From contig JBBQZO010000015.1 in the NCBI GenBank assembly GCA_038207625.1, forward strand, positions 61,039 through 125,038: a stretch of 64,000 nt of DNA, written 5' to 3'. The DNA comes from JBBQZO01 sp038207625. GTDB taxonomy: Bacteria; Pseudomonadota; Gammaproteobacteria; Burkholderiales; Burkholderiaceae_D. A model generated the notes under the pieces. The model was not told where the DNA came from. It searched no databases and saw only the letters and a program-made list of their open reading frames with translations. A program made the position numbers and the translations under genes. Numbering within the stretch: position 1 is the stretch's first letter; each line of letters opens with the position of its first letter. This document shows positions 1 through 8,775 of the stretch, in pieces.

Positions 1-143
1 GTCGCGCACGCTGCCGGCTGCGCGGCGCCCGGCCGTTGGCGCCGGCGGTCGGCTTGGGCGCCGGCGTCGGATGGTGTAGCATGCGTGGCTGGCGCGCCGG
101 CCGATTGCTGCCGCTGCGGCGCCGGAATTATCAAGGACGAACA

Positions 144-920
144 TTGAACATCACTATCAACGAGGAACTGCGTTCCTTCATCGATCCACTGACCAGTAAC
201 GAATACGCGGCGCTCGAGCGCAGCCTGCTGGCCGAAGGTTGCCGCGACGCGCTGGTGTTGTGGGGCGATGTGCTGATCGACGGACACAACCGCTACGCCA
301 TCTGCCGGCAGCACGGGATCGACTTCAAGACGGTACAAAACGCCAGCTTCGCCTCGCTCGACGATGTGATGCTGTGGATGATTGATAATCATTTGGCGCG
401 CCGCAGCGTGTCCGACTACCAGCGCGGCGTGCTGGCACTGCGCAAGAAGGATATTGTGGCCGCGCGCGTGGGCCAGCGCGCCAGCGCGCCGGACGCGCCC
501 GCCGCCGGCACCGCCCAGCCGCCTGAGTCGCCGCCGTGGAACACGCGCGAGGACGTGGCCAAGGCTGCGCGCGTGTCGAGCAACACCATCAGCCAGATAG
601 AGCGGATTCAGAAGGCGGCCACGCCCGAGCTGGTCGAAGCGGTGCGCGCCGGAACCATTTCAATCAATGCGGCGGCGACTGTGTCGTCGCTGCCCGAATC
701 GGCCCAGATCGCTGCCGTGGCGGGCGGTCGCAAGGAATTGCAGCAGGCGGCGCGCCAGGTGCGCGAGCAGAAGGCGGGCAGTCGTCCGCCCAAGGAGCCG
801 GCCGGTGACGAGGCGCAGTTGCGCGCCGAAGTGGCCAGCTTGAGCGCCCAGGTGGCCAAGCTGACGGCGGAAAACGCCGCGCTGGCCGAGCGCCTGGCCG
901 CCTTGGACGCGCCCAGCTAA
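144..920 (+). CDS. ParB/Srx-fold nucleoid or plasmid-partition-like protein
   Basis: Predicted 258-residue cytoplasmic protein with a ParB-like N-terminal domain. The motif DGHNRYAIC lies near residue 60, matching the GxxR(Y) signature of the ParB/Srx fold. A helix-turn-helix-like stretch (AKAARVSSNTISQIERI) sits around residues 140-160, and the last ~45 residues form an Ala/Leu/Glu-rich coiled coil. I chose the TTG at 144 because AAGGA at 133-137 sits six bases before it; the open frame continues upstream without a ribosome site. No parA lies next to it, and the next gene is thymidine kinase, so it is an orphan ParB-like protein. Similar proteins are often labelled plasmid replication/partition related. 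A role in DNA binding is inferred; its partner and site are unknown. Confidence 0.75.
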   Translation: MNITINEELRSFIDPLTSNEYAALERSLLAEGCRDALVLWGDVLIDGHNRYAICRQHGIDFKTVQNASFASLDDVMLWMIDNHLARRSVSDYQRGVLALRKKDIVAARVGQRASAPDAPAAGTAQPPESPPWNTREDVAKAARVSSNTISQIERIQKAATPELVEAVRAGTISINAAATVSSLPESAQIAAVAGGRKELQQAARQVREQKAGSRPPKEPAGDEAQLRAEVASLSAQVAKLTAENAALAERLAALDAPS

Positions 921-1003
921 GCACGGCGCCGTGGCGCGCGCGCCCACGCTGCCGTTGGCACCGCATAGCGCGCCGGCGCTGGCGTCGCGCCCAGCGCGCT
1001 TGT

Positions 1004-1009
1004 TATAAT
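1004..1009 (+). promoter_or_regulatory. candidate -10 box for tdk
   Basis: A perfect TATAAT lies 52 bases before the tdk start in the 140-base gap after the ParB-like gene. No convincing -35 is seen at the right spacing. Confidence 0.4.
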
Positions 1010-1060
1010 CGGCCGCTTCGAGGCGCGCGTCGCCTCCATCATTTCGGTACAGGGCAGGCA

Positions 1061-1612
1061 GTGGCAAAACTTTATTTCAGATATTCGGCGATGAACGCCG
1101 GCAAATCGACAGCATTGCTGCAAGTGGCACACAACTACGAAGAGCAGGGGCAGAAGGTGCGTCTGTTTACTGCCGCCATCGACAGCCGCTACGGGGTTGG
1201 CCAGGTGACTTCGCGGCTGGGGCCGCAGCGTGTCGTCGACATGTTCGACGCTGACACCAATTTCCTCGCGATCGCGCCGGAGCTGGCCTGCGTATTGGTC
1301 GACGAAGCGCAGTTTCTCAGTACCGCCCAGGTGCAGCAATTGCATCAGTTGGCCCAGGTCAAGGGCGTGCCCGTGATCTGCTACGGTCTGCGCACCGATT
1401 TTCGCGGCGAACCGTTCGCCGGATCGGCCTATCTGCTGGCGCTGGCCGATGACATCGAAGAGCTCAAGAACATCTGCACCTGCGGCAAGAAGGCCACCAT
1501 GAACATCCGCGTCGACGAGCAGGGCAAGCGCATCCGGGACGGCGAGCAGATCAGCATCGGCGGCAACGAGCGCTATCGCCAGGCCTGCGGGCGCTGCTTT
1601 TACGCCGGCTAA
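1061..1612 (+). CDS. tdk: Thymidine kinase, zinc-binding type II
   Basis: Phosphorylates thymidine to dTMP in the pyrimidine salvage pathway. The 183-residue length fits the family. The P-loop SAMNAGKST is at residues 9-17, the Walker B/catalytic stretch VLVDEAQFL puts Asp81-Glu82 in place, and the zinc lasso is shown by Cys139, Cys141, Cys176 and Cys179. The start is GTG at 1061. It is preceded by its own probable promoter and followed 26 bases later by a membrane protein gene. Confidence 0.95.
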   Translation: MAKLYFRYSAMNAGKSTALLQVAHNYEEQGQKVRLFTAAIDSRYGVGQVTSRLGPQRVVDMFDADTNFLAIAPELACVLVDEAQFLSTAQVQQLHQLAQVKGVPVICYGLRTDFRGEPFAGSAYLLALADDIEELKNICTCGKKATMNIRVDEQGKRIRDGEQISIGGNERYRQACGRCFYAG

Positions 1613-1638
1613 CCGCGCCCCTTGCGCCGTCTTCGACG

Positions 1639-2175
1639 ATGAGCCTGATCAGCAGTTGCCACGCGTTGGCGCCGCAGCTGGTCTGCCGCCACGCGGCGCC
1701 GCTGATTTACCTGACGCCGTCGTTGCTGTTGGCCGGCGTGATCCGCATGCTGGCCGCGCGCCATCCGCTGTTTTTTATCTTTACACTGGCCGGCACCATC
1801 TGCCACGAGCTGGCGCATTTCTGCGTCGGCGTGCTGGTGTTTGCCCGGCCAGCCTCGCTGACAGTGATCCCGCGCCGCAAGGGCCAGGGCTGGCAGCTCG
1901 GCTCGGTGCTGCTAACCCGGGTGCGCTGGTACAACGCTGCGCCGGCCGCGCTGGCGCCATGTTTGATCCTGGTGCTGCCCTGGCTGGTGGCAAGCTGGCG
2001 CACGCATGAGGGGCTGCACTTCCTGCCGATCGATCTGGCGCTGGCCTTCCTGCTGGCGCCCCAGTTTCTCGCGTTCTGGCCGTCCACCGACGATTGGCGC
2101 ATCGCGCTGCGCTCCTGGCCGATGTTACTGGTGGGCGCAGCGGGGTTCGGGCTGTTTCAAATTGTAAGAACTTAG
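1639..2175 (+). CDS. Multi-pass membrane protein with HExxH motif (putative metallopeptidase-like)
   Basis: A 178-residue hydrophobic protein that I do not recognise as a named family. It has about four to five membrane segments. One contains CHELAHF around residues 55-60, an HExxH zinc motif embedded in a membrane helix as in M50 site-2 proteases. A later stretch FWPSTDDW near residue 150 could supply the third zinc ligand, by analogy with the Asp of M50 peptidases. It is much shorter than typical RseP-type M50 enzymes and has no PDZ domain. The ATG at 1639 has no clear ribosome site. It lies between tdk and the Prc protease. Peptidase function is only an inference from the motif. Confidence 0.6.
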   Translation: MSLISSCHALAPQLVCRHAAPLIYLTPSLLLAGVIRMLAARHPLFFIFTLAGTICHELAHFCVGVLVFARPASLTVIPRRKGQGWQLGSVLLTRVRWYNAAPAALAPCLILVLPWLVASWRTHEGLHFLPIDLALAFLLAPQFLAFWPSTDDWRIALRSWPMLLVGAAGFGLFQIVRT

Positions 2176-2319
2176 CGGAACGCGCCCCTCAGACAGTAAG
2201 CTGGCGCTCGGTCAACGAGAGTGCGTTCGCGCTGCGTATCATCCTGTAGAATGGGACGCAGTCCAGTTTTAGCGGGCGGCTTACGCCTGCAAAGTCAACA
2301 TCATATTTCGGAGACACCG

Positions 2320-4560
2320 ATGAAGAAGCAAGTTTTTATCGCCGCATTGGCGTTTGCCATATCGTCCCAGTTTGCCTATGCGCAGCCGGACAAGTCTCCC
2401 GTCGTCGCGCTCAAGCCGGTCGCCGAGCAGACCCAGGCCGCGCTGTGGGCTTCGCGCGTGCTGTCGCGCTACCACTATAAGGCCACGCCGCTCGACGACG
2501 CGATGTCCGAAAAAATCTTCGATCGCTATTTCAAGTCGCTCGACGCTGAAAAATTGTTCTTCATTCAGGCCGACATCGACCAGTTTGCCCCGGTGCGCGC
2601 CAAGCTCGATGACGCCATCACCAGCGAAAACCTGACCGTACCGTTCGCCATGTATGCGCTGTATCAGCAGCGTTTTTCCGAGCGCATTGCGTATGCCCGC
2701 GAGCTGCTCAAGACGAAATTCGATTTCGCCAGCGACGAGAGCTATCAGTATGATCGCGAAAAAGCGGCCTGGCCGAAAACCGAGGACGAGGCGCGCGACT
2801 TGTGGCGCAAGCGTGTCAAGAACGACTGGCTGCGCCTGAAACTGGCCGGCAAGGACGACAAGGGCATCCGCGAGACGCTTGACAAGCGCTACGAGAACTA
2901 TCAAAGCCGCGTCAAGAAGCTCAACAACGAAGACGTGTTCCAGATGTTCATGAACGCGTACGCGATGTCGATCGAGCCGCATACCAACTACCTGGGCCCC
3001 CGTTCGGCCGAAAATTTCGACATCGCCATGCGTCTGTCGCTCGAAGGCATCGGCGCCGTGCTGCAAACGCGCGACGAGTACACCGTCGTGCGCGAAGTGG
3101 TGGCCGGCAGTCCGGCCATGTTGTCGGGCAAGATCAAGGTGGGCGACCGGATTGTCGGCGTGGGGCAGGGCGAAAGCGGTGCCATGACCGAGGTGCTGGG
3201 CTGGCGTATCGACGACGTGGTGCCGCTGGTGCGCGGCGCCAAGGATTCGGTGGTGCGCCTGGACATCCTGCCGGCCGACGCCGGACCGGACGCCAAGCAC
3301 GCGCTGGTGCAACTGGTGCGCAAGAAGATCAGCATGGAAGAGCAGGCGGCCAAGAAATCGATCATCGAAGTCAAGGACGGCGGCGTCAAGCGCCGGGTCG
3401 GCGTAATCGCGCTGCCCACGTTCTACCAGGATTTCGAAGCGCGTCGCAAGGGTGACAAAGACTTCAAGAGCGCCACCCGCGACGTGGCGCGCCTGTTGGC
3501 CGAACTGAAGAAAGACAAAGTCGACAACGTCCTGATCGATCTGCGCAATAACGGTGGCGGCTCGCTCAACGAGGCTGTCGAGCTGACCGGCTTGTTCATC
3601 GACAAGGGGCCGGTGGTTCAGCAGCGCAATGCCGAGGGCAAGGTTGAGATCGAGAGCGACACCAACGCCGGCGTGGCCTGGGATGGCCCGGTCGGCGTGC
3701 TGATCAACCGCGGCTCGGCGTCGGCGTCGGAGATCTTCGCCGCCGCGATCCAGGATTACGGACGTGGCCTGATCATCGGCGAACCAAGCTTTGGCAAGGG
3801 TACGGTGCAAACGCTGATCAACCTCGACCGCTTTGCCCAAGGCGACAAGGTGCATTACGGCGAACTGAAGATGACGGTCGCGCAATTTTTCCGCATCAAC
3901 GGTGGTACCACCCAGTTGCGTGGCGTCACGCCCGACATCAAGCTGCCGGTCACCGCCGACGGCGAGAACTTCGGCGAGTCGAGCTACGACAACGCCTTGC
4001 CGTGGACCTCGATCAAGCCGGCAGTGTTCGTGCCGGCCGGTGATCTGAAGGAAATCGTCGGGCCCTTGCAGAAGCGCCACGACAGCCGCGTCGCCAAGGA
4101 CAAGGACTTCCAGTACCTGGAGGAAGACCTGGCCGAGTTCCGCAAGATCCGCAAGGAAAACGCCATTTCGCTCAACGAAGCCGTGCGCCGCAAGGAGCGC
4201 GACACCCAGGAGGCGCGTGCCAAGCTGCGCGAGAGCCGGCTGATTGCCTCGGCCGTGCCGGGCGCGGACGATCCGGTCAACGTGACCGATCCGCACAGCA
4301 AAAATGGCGTGCTCGCCAAGCCAGCCAAGACCACCGTGGCGGTCAAGGGCAGCTCGCGCAGCGATGACGGTCTGCAGGCCGACGAGCGCAATCTGGTGGC
4401 CGAATTGGCCGCCGAAAAGGCTGCCAAAGGTGCCAAGGATGTGCTGCTCAATGAAGCGGTGCATATCCTTAGCGACGAAGTGGTGATGCTCAAGACCGAC
4501 ACCCGGCTCGCGTCGCGCGTGCTGCCGTACGCGGTGCCGACCAAGGACGTCGGCAACTAA
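2320..4560 (+). CDS. prc: Carboxy-terminal processing (tail-specific) protease Prc, S41 family
   Basis: Periplasmic serine protease that trims or degrades proteins with non-polar C-termini and processes cell-wall enzymes. The ATG at 2320, with GGAGA just upstream, gives a 746-residue precursor with signal peptide MKKQVFIAALAFAISSQFAYA. An N-terminal Tsp domain precedes a PDZ domain (about residues 225-325) and the S41 domain. The catalytic residues are visible as Ser468 (in GSASASEIF), Asp479 and Lys493 (in FGKGTVQ), with the same 25-residue Ser-Lys spacing as E. coli Tsp. A long charged C-terminal domain follows (DUF3340-like). It is transcribed alone, with a strong terminator behind it. Confidence 0.95.
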   Translation: MKKQVFIAALAFAISSQFAYAQPDKSPVVALKPVAEQTQAALWASRVLSRYHYKATPLDDAMSEKIFDRYFKSLDAEKLFFIQADIDQFAPVRAKLDDAITSENLTVPFAMYALYQQRFSERIAYARELLKTKFDFASDESYQYDREKAAWPKTEDEARDLWRKRVKNDWLRLKLAGKDDKGIRETLDKRYENYQSRVKKLNNEDVFQMFMNAYAMSIEPHTNYLGPRSAENFDIAMRLSLEGIGAVLQTRDEYTVVREVVAGSPAMLSGKIKVGDRIVGVGQGESGAMTEVLGWRIDDVVPLVRGAKDSVVRLDILPADAGPDAKHALVQLVRKKISMEEQAAKKSIIEVKDGGVKRRVGVIALPTFYQDFEARRKGDKDFKSATRDVARLLAELKKDKVDNVLIDLRNNGGGSLNEAVELTGLFIDKGPVVQQRNAEGKVEIESDTNAGVAWDGPVGVLINRGSASASEIFAAAIQDYGRGLIIGEPSFGKGTVQTLINLDRFAQGDKVHYGELKMTVAQFFRINGGTTQLRGVTPDIKLPVTADGENFGESSYDNALPWTSIKPAVFVPAGDLKEIVGPLQKRHDSRVAKDKDFQYLEEDLAEFRKIRKENAISLNEAVRRKERDTQEARAKLRESRLIASAVPGADDPVNVTDPHSKNGVLAKPAKTTVAVKGSSRSDDGLQADERNLVAELAAEKAAKGAKDVLLNEAVHILSDEVVMLKTDTRLASRVLPYAVPTKDVGN

Positions 4561-4596
4561 GCGCCTCGCACACGCCAAACGGCGTGCTGCAGCGAC

Positions 4597-4635
4597 AAGG
4601 ATGACCGCCCGGTTTGGGTTGTCATCCTTTTTTAT
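4597..4635 (+). terminator. Rho-independent terminator after prc
   Basis: A perfect 9-bp stem AAGGATGAC/GTCATCCTT (4597-4605 and 4621-4629) encloses a 15-base loop and is followed by a T-rich run. Confidence 0.92.
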
Positions 4636-4933
4636 TGCGCGAACCGATTGCGCGCACGTTGCCTGTCGAGTGCTTGGACAATGGGCCGCTGCAGGGCGTG
4701 CGAGCGGCAAGCTCCGCCGCGTCTGCGTGTTGCGTAACTCACGCGCGTTGCGTGTCGCCAGGCGCACCAACGGTTGGGGCGCCGCGCGCGATCACGTCTA
4801 TTCTGTGTCGCCTTGTGCGGGCCCGGTATTTTCACGCGATCGGCAGATCGGTGTGAAATCGCGCCGTATATCAGGTACAATCATTTGGAACGGTCGTGCT
4901 TTTTTCTTCCGATAATGAAAACCTGGAGACAGT
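4636..4933. other. Intergenic stretch before the acyl-CoA dehydrogenase operon
   Basis: Together with the terminator this is a 373-base gene-free gap. No gene is supported. The only signal I see is TACAAT at 4876-4881, a possible -10 box about 50 bases before the first acyl-CoA dehydrogenase. The -35 region is poor. Confidence 0.35.
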
Positions 4934-6124
4934 ATGGACTTGAACTATACCGATGAGGACTTGGCGTTTCGCGACATGGTGCGCGCCTTTCTGGCGGCGC
5001 AACTGCCGGCGGACCTGCAGCAAAAGGTGCGCAAGCATCTGCGCATGGACAAAGACGACTACGTGCGCTGGCACCGCATCCTGGCCGCGCAAGGCTGGGT
5101 CGCGCCGGGCTGGCCGGTCGAGCATGGCGGACCAGGCTGGAATCCGGTGCAGCGCCATATCTGGGAAGACGAGTGCGCGCGCGCCGGCACGCCGCCTATC
5201 CTGCCGTTCGGGGTCAACATGGTCGCGCCGGTCATCATGGCCTTTGGCAGCGCCGAACAAAAAGCCCACTTTTTGCCGCGCATCCTGTCGTGCGAGGACT
5301 GGTGGTGCCAGGGCTATTCCGAGCCCGGCTCCGGCTCCGACCTTGCGTCGCTAAAGACCAGCGCCGTGCGCGAAGGCGATCACTACATCGTCAATGGCCA
5401 GAAAACCTGGACCACGCTGGCCCAGCACGCCGACATGATTTTTTGCCTGGTGCGCACCGACAGCACGGTGCGTAAGCAGGAGGGCATCTCCTTCCTGCTG
5501 ATCGACATGCACACGCCGGGCATCACGGTGCGCCCGATCATCATGCTCGACGAGGACCATGAGGTCAACGAGGTGTTCTTCGATAACGTCAAGGTGCCGG
5601 TGCAAAACCTGATCGGCATGGAGAACAAGGGCTGGACCTACGCCAAATACCTGCTCGGGCACGAGCGCACCGGCATCGCCGCCGTGGGCCGCTCCAAGCG
5701 CGAACTGGCGTTCCTGAAGACGCTGGCCGCGCGCGAGCGCAAAAACGGCCTGCCGCTGCTGGCCGATCCGCTGTTCTCGGCCAAGGTGGCCGCCGTCGAG
5801 ATCGAACTGATGGCGCTGGAGATGACGGTGCTGCGCGTACTGGCCCAGGCCGATCGCGCGCCCGGTCCGGAGGCGTCGGTGCTAAAAATTCGCGGCACCG
5901 ATCTGCAGCAGCAGCTCGCCGAGCTGATGGTTGAGGCGGTCGGACCGCAAGCGCTGCCGTTCGATCCAGCCTATCTGGACGGTGCGAATGCGCACAGCGT
6001 GATCGAGGACGACGATGCAGCCCCTCTGGCGGCGCATTACTTCAATTTTCGCAAGACCTCCATCTACGGCGGCTCGAACGAGATTCAACGCAATATCATC
6101 TCCCAGATGATTCTGGGACTGTGA
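4934..6124 (+). CDS. Acyl-CoA dehydrogenase (FadE29-like subunit)
   Basis: FAD-dependent alpha,beta-desaturation of an acyl-CoA thioester. The 396-residue length is normal for the family. The signature GYSEPGSGSDLAS is near residue 130 and the FAD/substrate segment FRKTSIYGGSNEIQRNI is at the C-terminus. That ending resembles the FadE29-type subunit of heterotetrameric acyl-CoA dehydrogenases. It opens a tight four-gene operon with a second dehydrogenase (9-base gap) and two MaoC hydratases. The start is ATG with GGAGA eight bases upstream. The substrate cannot be read from sequence; a branched or ring-bearing acyl-CoA is plausible from the heteromeric organisation. Confidence 0.9.
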   Translation: MDLNYTDEDLAFRDMVRAFLAAQLPADLQQKVRKHLRMDKDDYVRWHRILAAQGWVAPGWPVEHGGPGWNPVQRHIWEDECARAGTPPILPFGVNMVAPVIMAFGSAEQKAHFLPRILSCEDWWCQGYSEPGSGSDLASLKTSAVREGDHYIVNGQKTWTTLAQHADMIFCLVRTDSTVRKQEGISFLLIDMHTPGITVRPIIMLDEDHEVNEVFFDNVKVPVQNLIGMENKGWTYAKYLLGHERTGIAAVGRSKRELAFLKTLAARERKNGLPLLADPLFSAKVAAVEIELMALEMTVLRVLAQADRAPGPEASVLKIRGTDLQQQLAELMVEAVGPQALPFDPAYLDGANAHSVIEDDDAAPLAAHYFNFRKTSIYGGSNEIQRNIISQMILGL

Positions 6125-6133
6125 GGAGACGCC

Positions 6134-7279
6134 ATGGATTTCACATTCAAAGAAGAGCAGCTGCAGTTTGCCGACGCGCTCAAGCGCTGGGTCGCCAAGG
6201 ACTACAGTTTTGACGCCCGCCGCCAGATCATCCACGCGCCAAGCGGCGTGTCGGACGCGGCCTGGGCCACCTTGACCGAGTTGGGCATGACCGCCTTGCC
6301 GGTGCCGGAAGCGCAGGGCGGTTTTGATGGCGGCGCGCTCGACCTGTTTTTGGTGATGCAGGAATTGGGACGCGGTCTGGTGGTGGAGCCGTATCTGGCG
6401 ACCGTGCTCGGAGTGCAGTTTCTCAAACTGGGTGGCGGCCATGCGCAGGCGCTTGAGCGGGTCGCCGCGGGCGAGCTAAAACTGGCCTGCGCGCTGGGCG
6501 AGACCCAGTCGCGCCACGATCTGGCCGACATCGCCACCAGCGCGATCGCGCATGGTGACGGCTATCTGCTCAACGGCAGCAAGAGCGTTGTCGTGCATGG
6601 CGCCCAGGCGGGCAGCCTGATCGTCAGCACCCGCAGCAGCGGTGCGCCGCGCGACCAGGCGGGCATCAGCCTGTTCCTGGTGCCGTCTGACGCGCCCGGC
6701 GTGCAACTGCGCGACTACCGCACCATCGACGGCCAGCGCGCCGCGACAGTCGAGCTGAACGGTGTCCAGCTGGCGGCGTCGGCACTGATCGGGGCCGCAG
6801 GCGAGGGCTGGGAGATACTCGACGCCTGCGCCGATTTTGGCGCCGGCCTGTTGTGCGCCGAAGCGCTAGGGGCGATGGAGGCGCTGTTCGCCGCGACGCT
6901 GGACTACCTGAAGACGCGCTCCCAGTTTGGCGCGCCGATCGGCAAATTTCAGGCGCTGCAGCACCGCATGGCCGACATGTACATCCACCTTGAACAGGCC
7001 CGCTCGATGGCCACGCTGGCCGCCGTCAAGCTCGACACGGGCGACGTGCTTGAACGGCGCCGCACAGTGTCGGCCGCCAAGTACCGGGTCGGCCAGGCGC
7101 TCAAGTTTGTCGGCCAGCAGGCGATCCAGCTGCACGGCGGCATGGGCGTGACCGATGAGCTGCCGGCTGCGCATCACTTCAAGCGCCTGTCGATCATCGA
7201 ACTGACGCTGGGCGACAGCGACCATCATCTGGCGCGCTTCATCGCCCAGCCGGGATTCGCCACGGCCGGGGAGACGTGA
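6134..7279 (+). CDS. Acyl-CoA dehydrogenase (FadE28-like partner subunit)
   Basis: Second acyl-CoA dehydrogenase family member, 381 residues. The C-terminal sequence QLHGGMGVTDELPAAHHFKRL is the FadE28-type ending, which differs from the YGGSNEIQRN ending of its upstream partner. In known FadE28/FadE29 pairs the two form an alpha2beta2 enzyme in which the FAD and catalytic residues are split between chains. Here the adjacency, spacing and complementary C-termini suggest the same arrangement. Translation starts at ATG 6134 after GAGGAG. Confidence 0.88.
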   Translation: MDFTFKEEQLQFADALKRWVAKDYSFDARRQIIHAPSGVSDAAWATLTELGMTALPVPEAQGGFDGGALDLFLVMQELGRGLVVEPYLATVLGVQFLKLGGGHAQALERVAAGELKLACALGETQSRHDLADIATSAIAHGDGYLLNGSKSVVVHGAQAGSLIVSTRSSGAPRDQAGISLFLVPSDAPGVQLRDYRTIDGQRAATVELNGVQLAASALIGAAGEGWEILDACADFGAGLLCAEALGAMEALFAATLDYLKTRSQFGAPIGKFQALQHRMADMYIHLEQARSMATLAAVKLDTGDVLERRRTVSAAKYRVGQALKFVGQQAIQLHGGMGVTDELPAAHHFKRLSIIELTLGDSDHHLARFIAQPGFATAGET

Positions 7280-7280
7280 G

Positions 7281-7763
7281 ATGAGCACCGCAAAACCGAT
7301 CCGCTACTACTTTGAGGACTTTGTGGCCGGCCATGCCCAGCCGCTGGGCAGCCGCACCGTCAGCGAGCAAGAGATCATCGCGTTTGCCACCGAGTTCGAC
7401 CCGCAGCCCTTCCATGTGGACCACGAGGCGGCCGATGCGTCGATCTTTGGCGGCGTCATCGCCAGCGGCTGGCATACCTGCAGCATGATGATGCGCATGG
7501 TTGTCGATGGACTGCTGTCCGAGTCCTCCAGCATGGGTTCGCCGGGCCTCGACAGCGTGCGCTGGCTGAAACCGGTGCGCGGGGGCGACACGCTCAGCGT
7601 TGCCTACATCACCACCCAAGTACGCGCGTCCGACTCAAAACCGGATCGCGGCGTGGTCTGGTCGCGTTGGGAGGCCACCAACCAGCACGGTGAATTGGTG
7701 GCCACCGTCGAGGGCATGGGCATGTTCAAACGCCGTGCGCCGGTGCCAACTAGTGGCGCGTGA
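7281..7763 (+). CDS. MaoC family enoyl-CoA hydratase
   Basis: A 160-residue hot-dog-fold hydratase that would add water to the double bond made by the dehydrogenases. The hydratase-2-like motif appears as EFDPQPFHVD followed by FGGVIASGWHT (about residues 40-75), keeping the catalytic Asp and His. The ATG starts one base after the upstream stop, so translation is probably coupled. The 3' end overlaps the next gene by 11 bases. Confidence 0.88.
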   Translation: MSTAKPIRYYFEDFVAGHAQPLGSRTVSEQEIIAFATEFDPQPFHVDHEAADASIFGGVIASGWHTCSMMMRMVVDGLLSESSSMGSPGLDSVRWLKPVRGGDTLSVAYITTQVRASDSKPDRGVVWSRWEATNQHGELVATVEGMGMFKRRAPVPTSGA

Positions 7764-8211
7764 CATAGCCGATCTGGCGACGCTGCGCGCGCTGGTCGGC
7801 CAGCAGGTGGCGCTGTCCGATTGGCTCGACATCACCCAGCAACGCATCGACCTGTTCGCCGAAGCGACGGGCGACCATCAGTGGATCCACGTTGATGTAG
7901 AACGCTGCCAGCGCGAGTCGCCCTACGGCGGCACCATCGCGCACGGCTACCTGACGTTGTCGCTGTTGCCGGCGATGTTAGAGAGCGCGTTGACGATGGT
8001 CGATGCGACGCTGGTGATCAACTACGGCATCAACAAGCTACGCTTTCCCGCACCGGTGCCGGTGGGCAGCCGCCTGCGCGCGCGTTTGACCTTGCTGGCG
8101 GTGAGCGACATCGACGGCGGCGCCCAGCTCAGCTGGGACGTGGCGATCGAGCGCGAAGGCGCCGACAAGCCCGTCTGCGTGGCCGAACTGCTGGTGCGCC
8201 GCTACCCGTAG
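7753..8211 (+). CDS. MaoC/NodN-like (R)-specific hydratase
   Basis: A 152-residue MaoC-domain protein. GDHQWIHVD and PYGGTIAHGYLTLSLLP carry the Asp/His catalytic pair of the (R)-hydratase motif. I place the start at GTG 7753, inside the end of the preceding gene; the open frame extends further upstream only as antisense-like sequence. It ends the operon. Two adjacent MaoC proteins may form a hetero-oligomer, as with ChsH1/ChsH2-type pairs, but both chains here keep the motif. Confidence 0.85.
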   Translation: MARDIADLATLRALVGQQVALSDWLDITQQRIDLFAEATGDHQWIHVDVERCQRESPYGGTIAHGYLTLSLLPAMLESALTMVDATLVINYGINKLRFPAPVPVGSRLRARLTLLAVSDIDGGAQLSWDVAIEREGADKPVCVAELLVRRYP

Positions 8212-8226
8212 CGCTGCGCGACGCCG

Positions 8227-8775
8227 CTATTTGCCCGGTGCCGGCCAATCGCTGCCGGTGCTGCAGTTTTCCACGAACAGCACGTTGTTCTTGCTGTCGT
8301 TGGGAATATAAACCTGGTTGATGGGCGACGGGGGCAGCAGGCTCGCAGCGCATTGCGCGCTTTGCCCCGGCCCGACGACAATCTTGCTGCCACTCTTGAT
8401 GGTGCAGCTGCTCATTTTGTTAAGCGCACTCCACTCGGGACAAATGTCGTTGTCGATCTGGTATTGGTCGCGCGGTCCCTGCGGCTGCGCGAACGACCAC
8501 CAGCGCCCGTACAGCGTGTAGGACTTGGCCGCGTCCCAAACCCGGAACACCGGCACGTCGCGCTCGGCGATGAATACTTTTCCTTTGCACAGCGCACCCT
8601 TGGTGGGCGCGCCCAGCGCCGAGGCCAGCAAGGCGTCGTCACTACTCTCGACCAGGCCGGCCGGTGGCGTGCCGACCAGTCCGACGCAGCCGTCGGGCGG
8701 CGGCGCGACGCTGGCGCAGCCGCCCAACGCGAGCAAGGCCACGATATACACGAATTGCTGCACTGGGTTTTTCAT
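8227..8775 (-). CDS. Hypothetical lipoprotein
   Basis: A 182-residue protein with a lipoprotein signal peptide: a hydrophobic core and then the lipobox LGGC at residues 18-21, giving a lipidated Cys21. The rest is unrecognised. It has a stretch with several cysteines (about residues 125-170) that could make disulfides, consistent with a periplasmic or surface location. It converges on the beta-oxidation operon with a 15-base gap. A perfect 10-bp palindrome CTTTCGAAAG lies at 8781-8790, just before its start. Confidence 0.7.
   Translation of the reverse strand: MKNPVQQFVYIVALLALGGCASVAPPPDGCVGLVGTPPAGLVESSDDALLASALGAPTKGALCKGKVFIAERDVPVFRVWDAAKSYTLYGRWWSFAQPQGPRDQYQIDNDICPEWSALNKMSSCTIKSGSKIVVGPGQSAQCAASLLPPSPINQVYIPNDSKNNVLFVENCSTGSDWPAPGK

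Noticed and set aside
2281..4770. An 829-codon frame opposite prc
   Set aside because: Shadow frame with biased composition; it also crosses the prc terminator.
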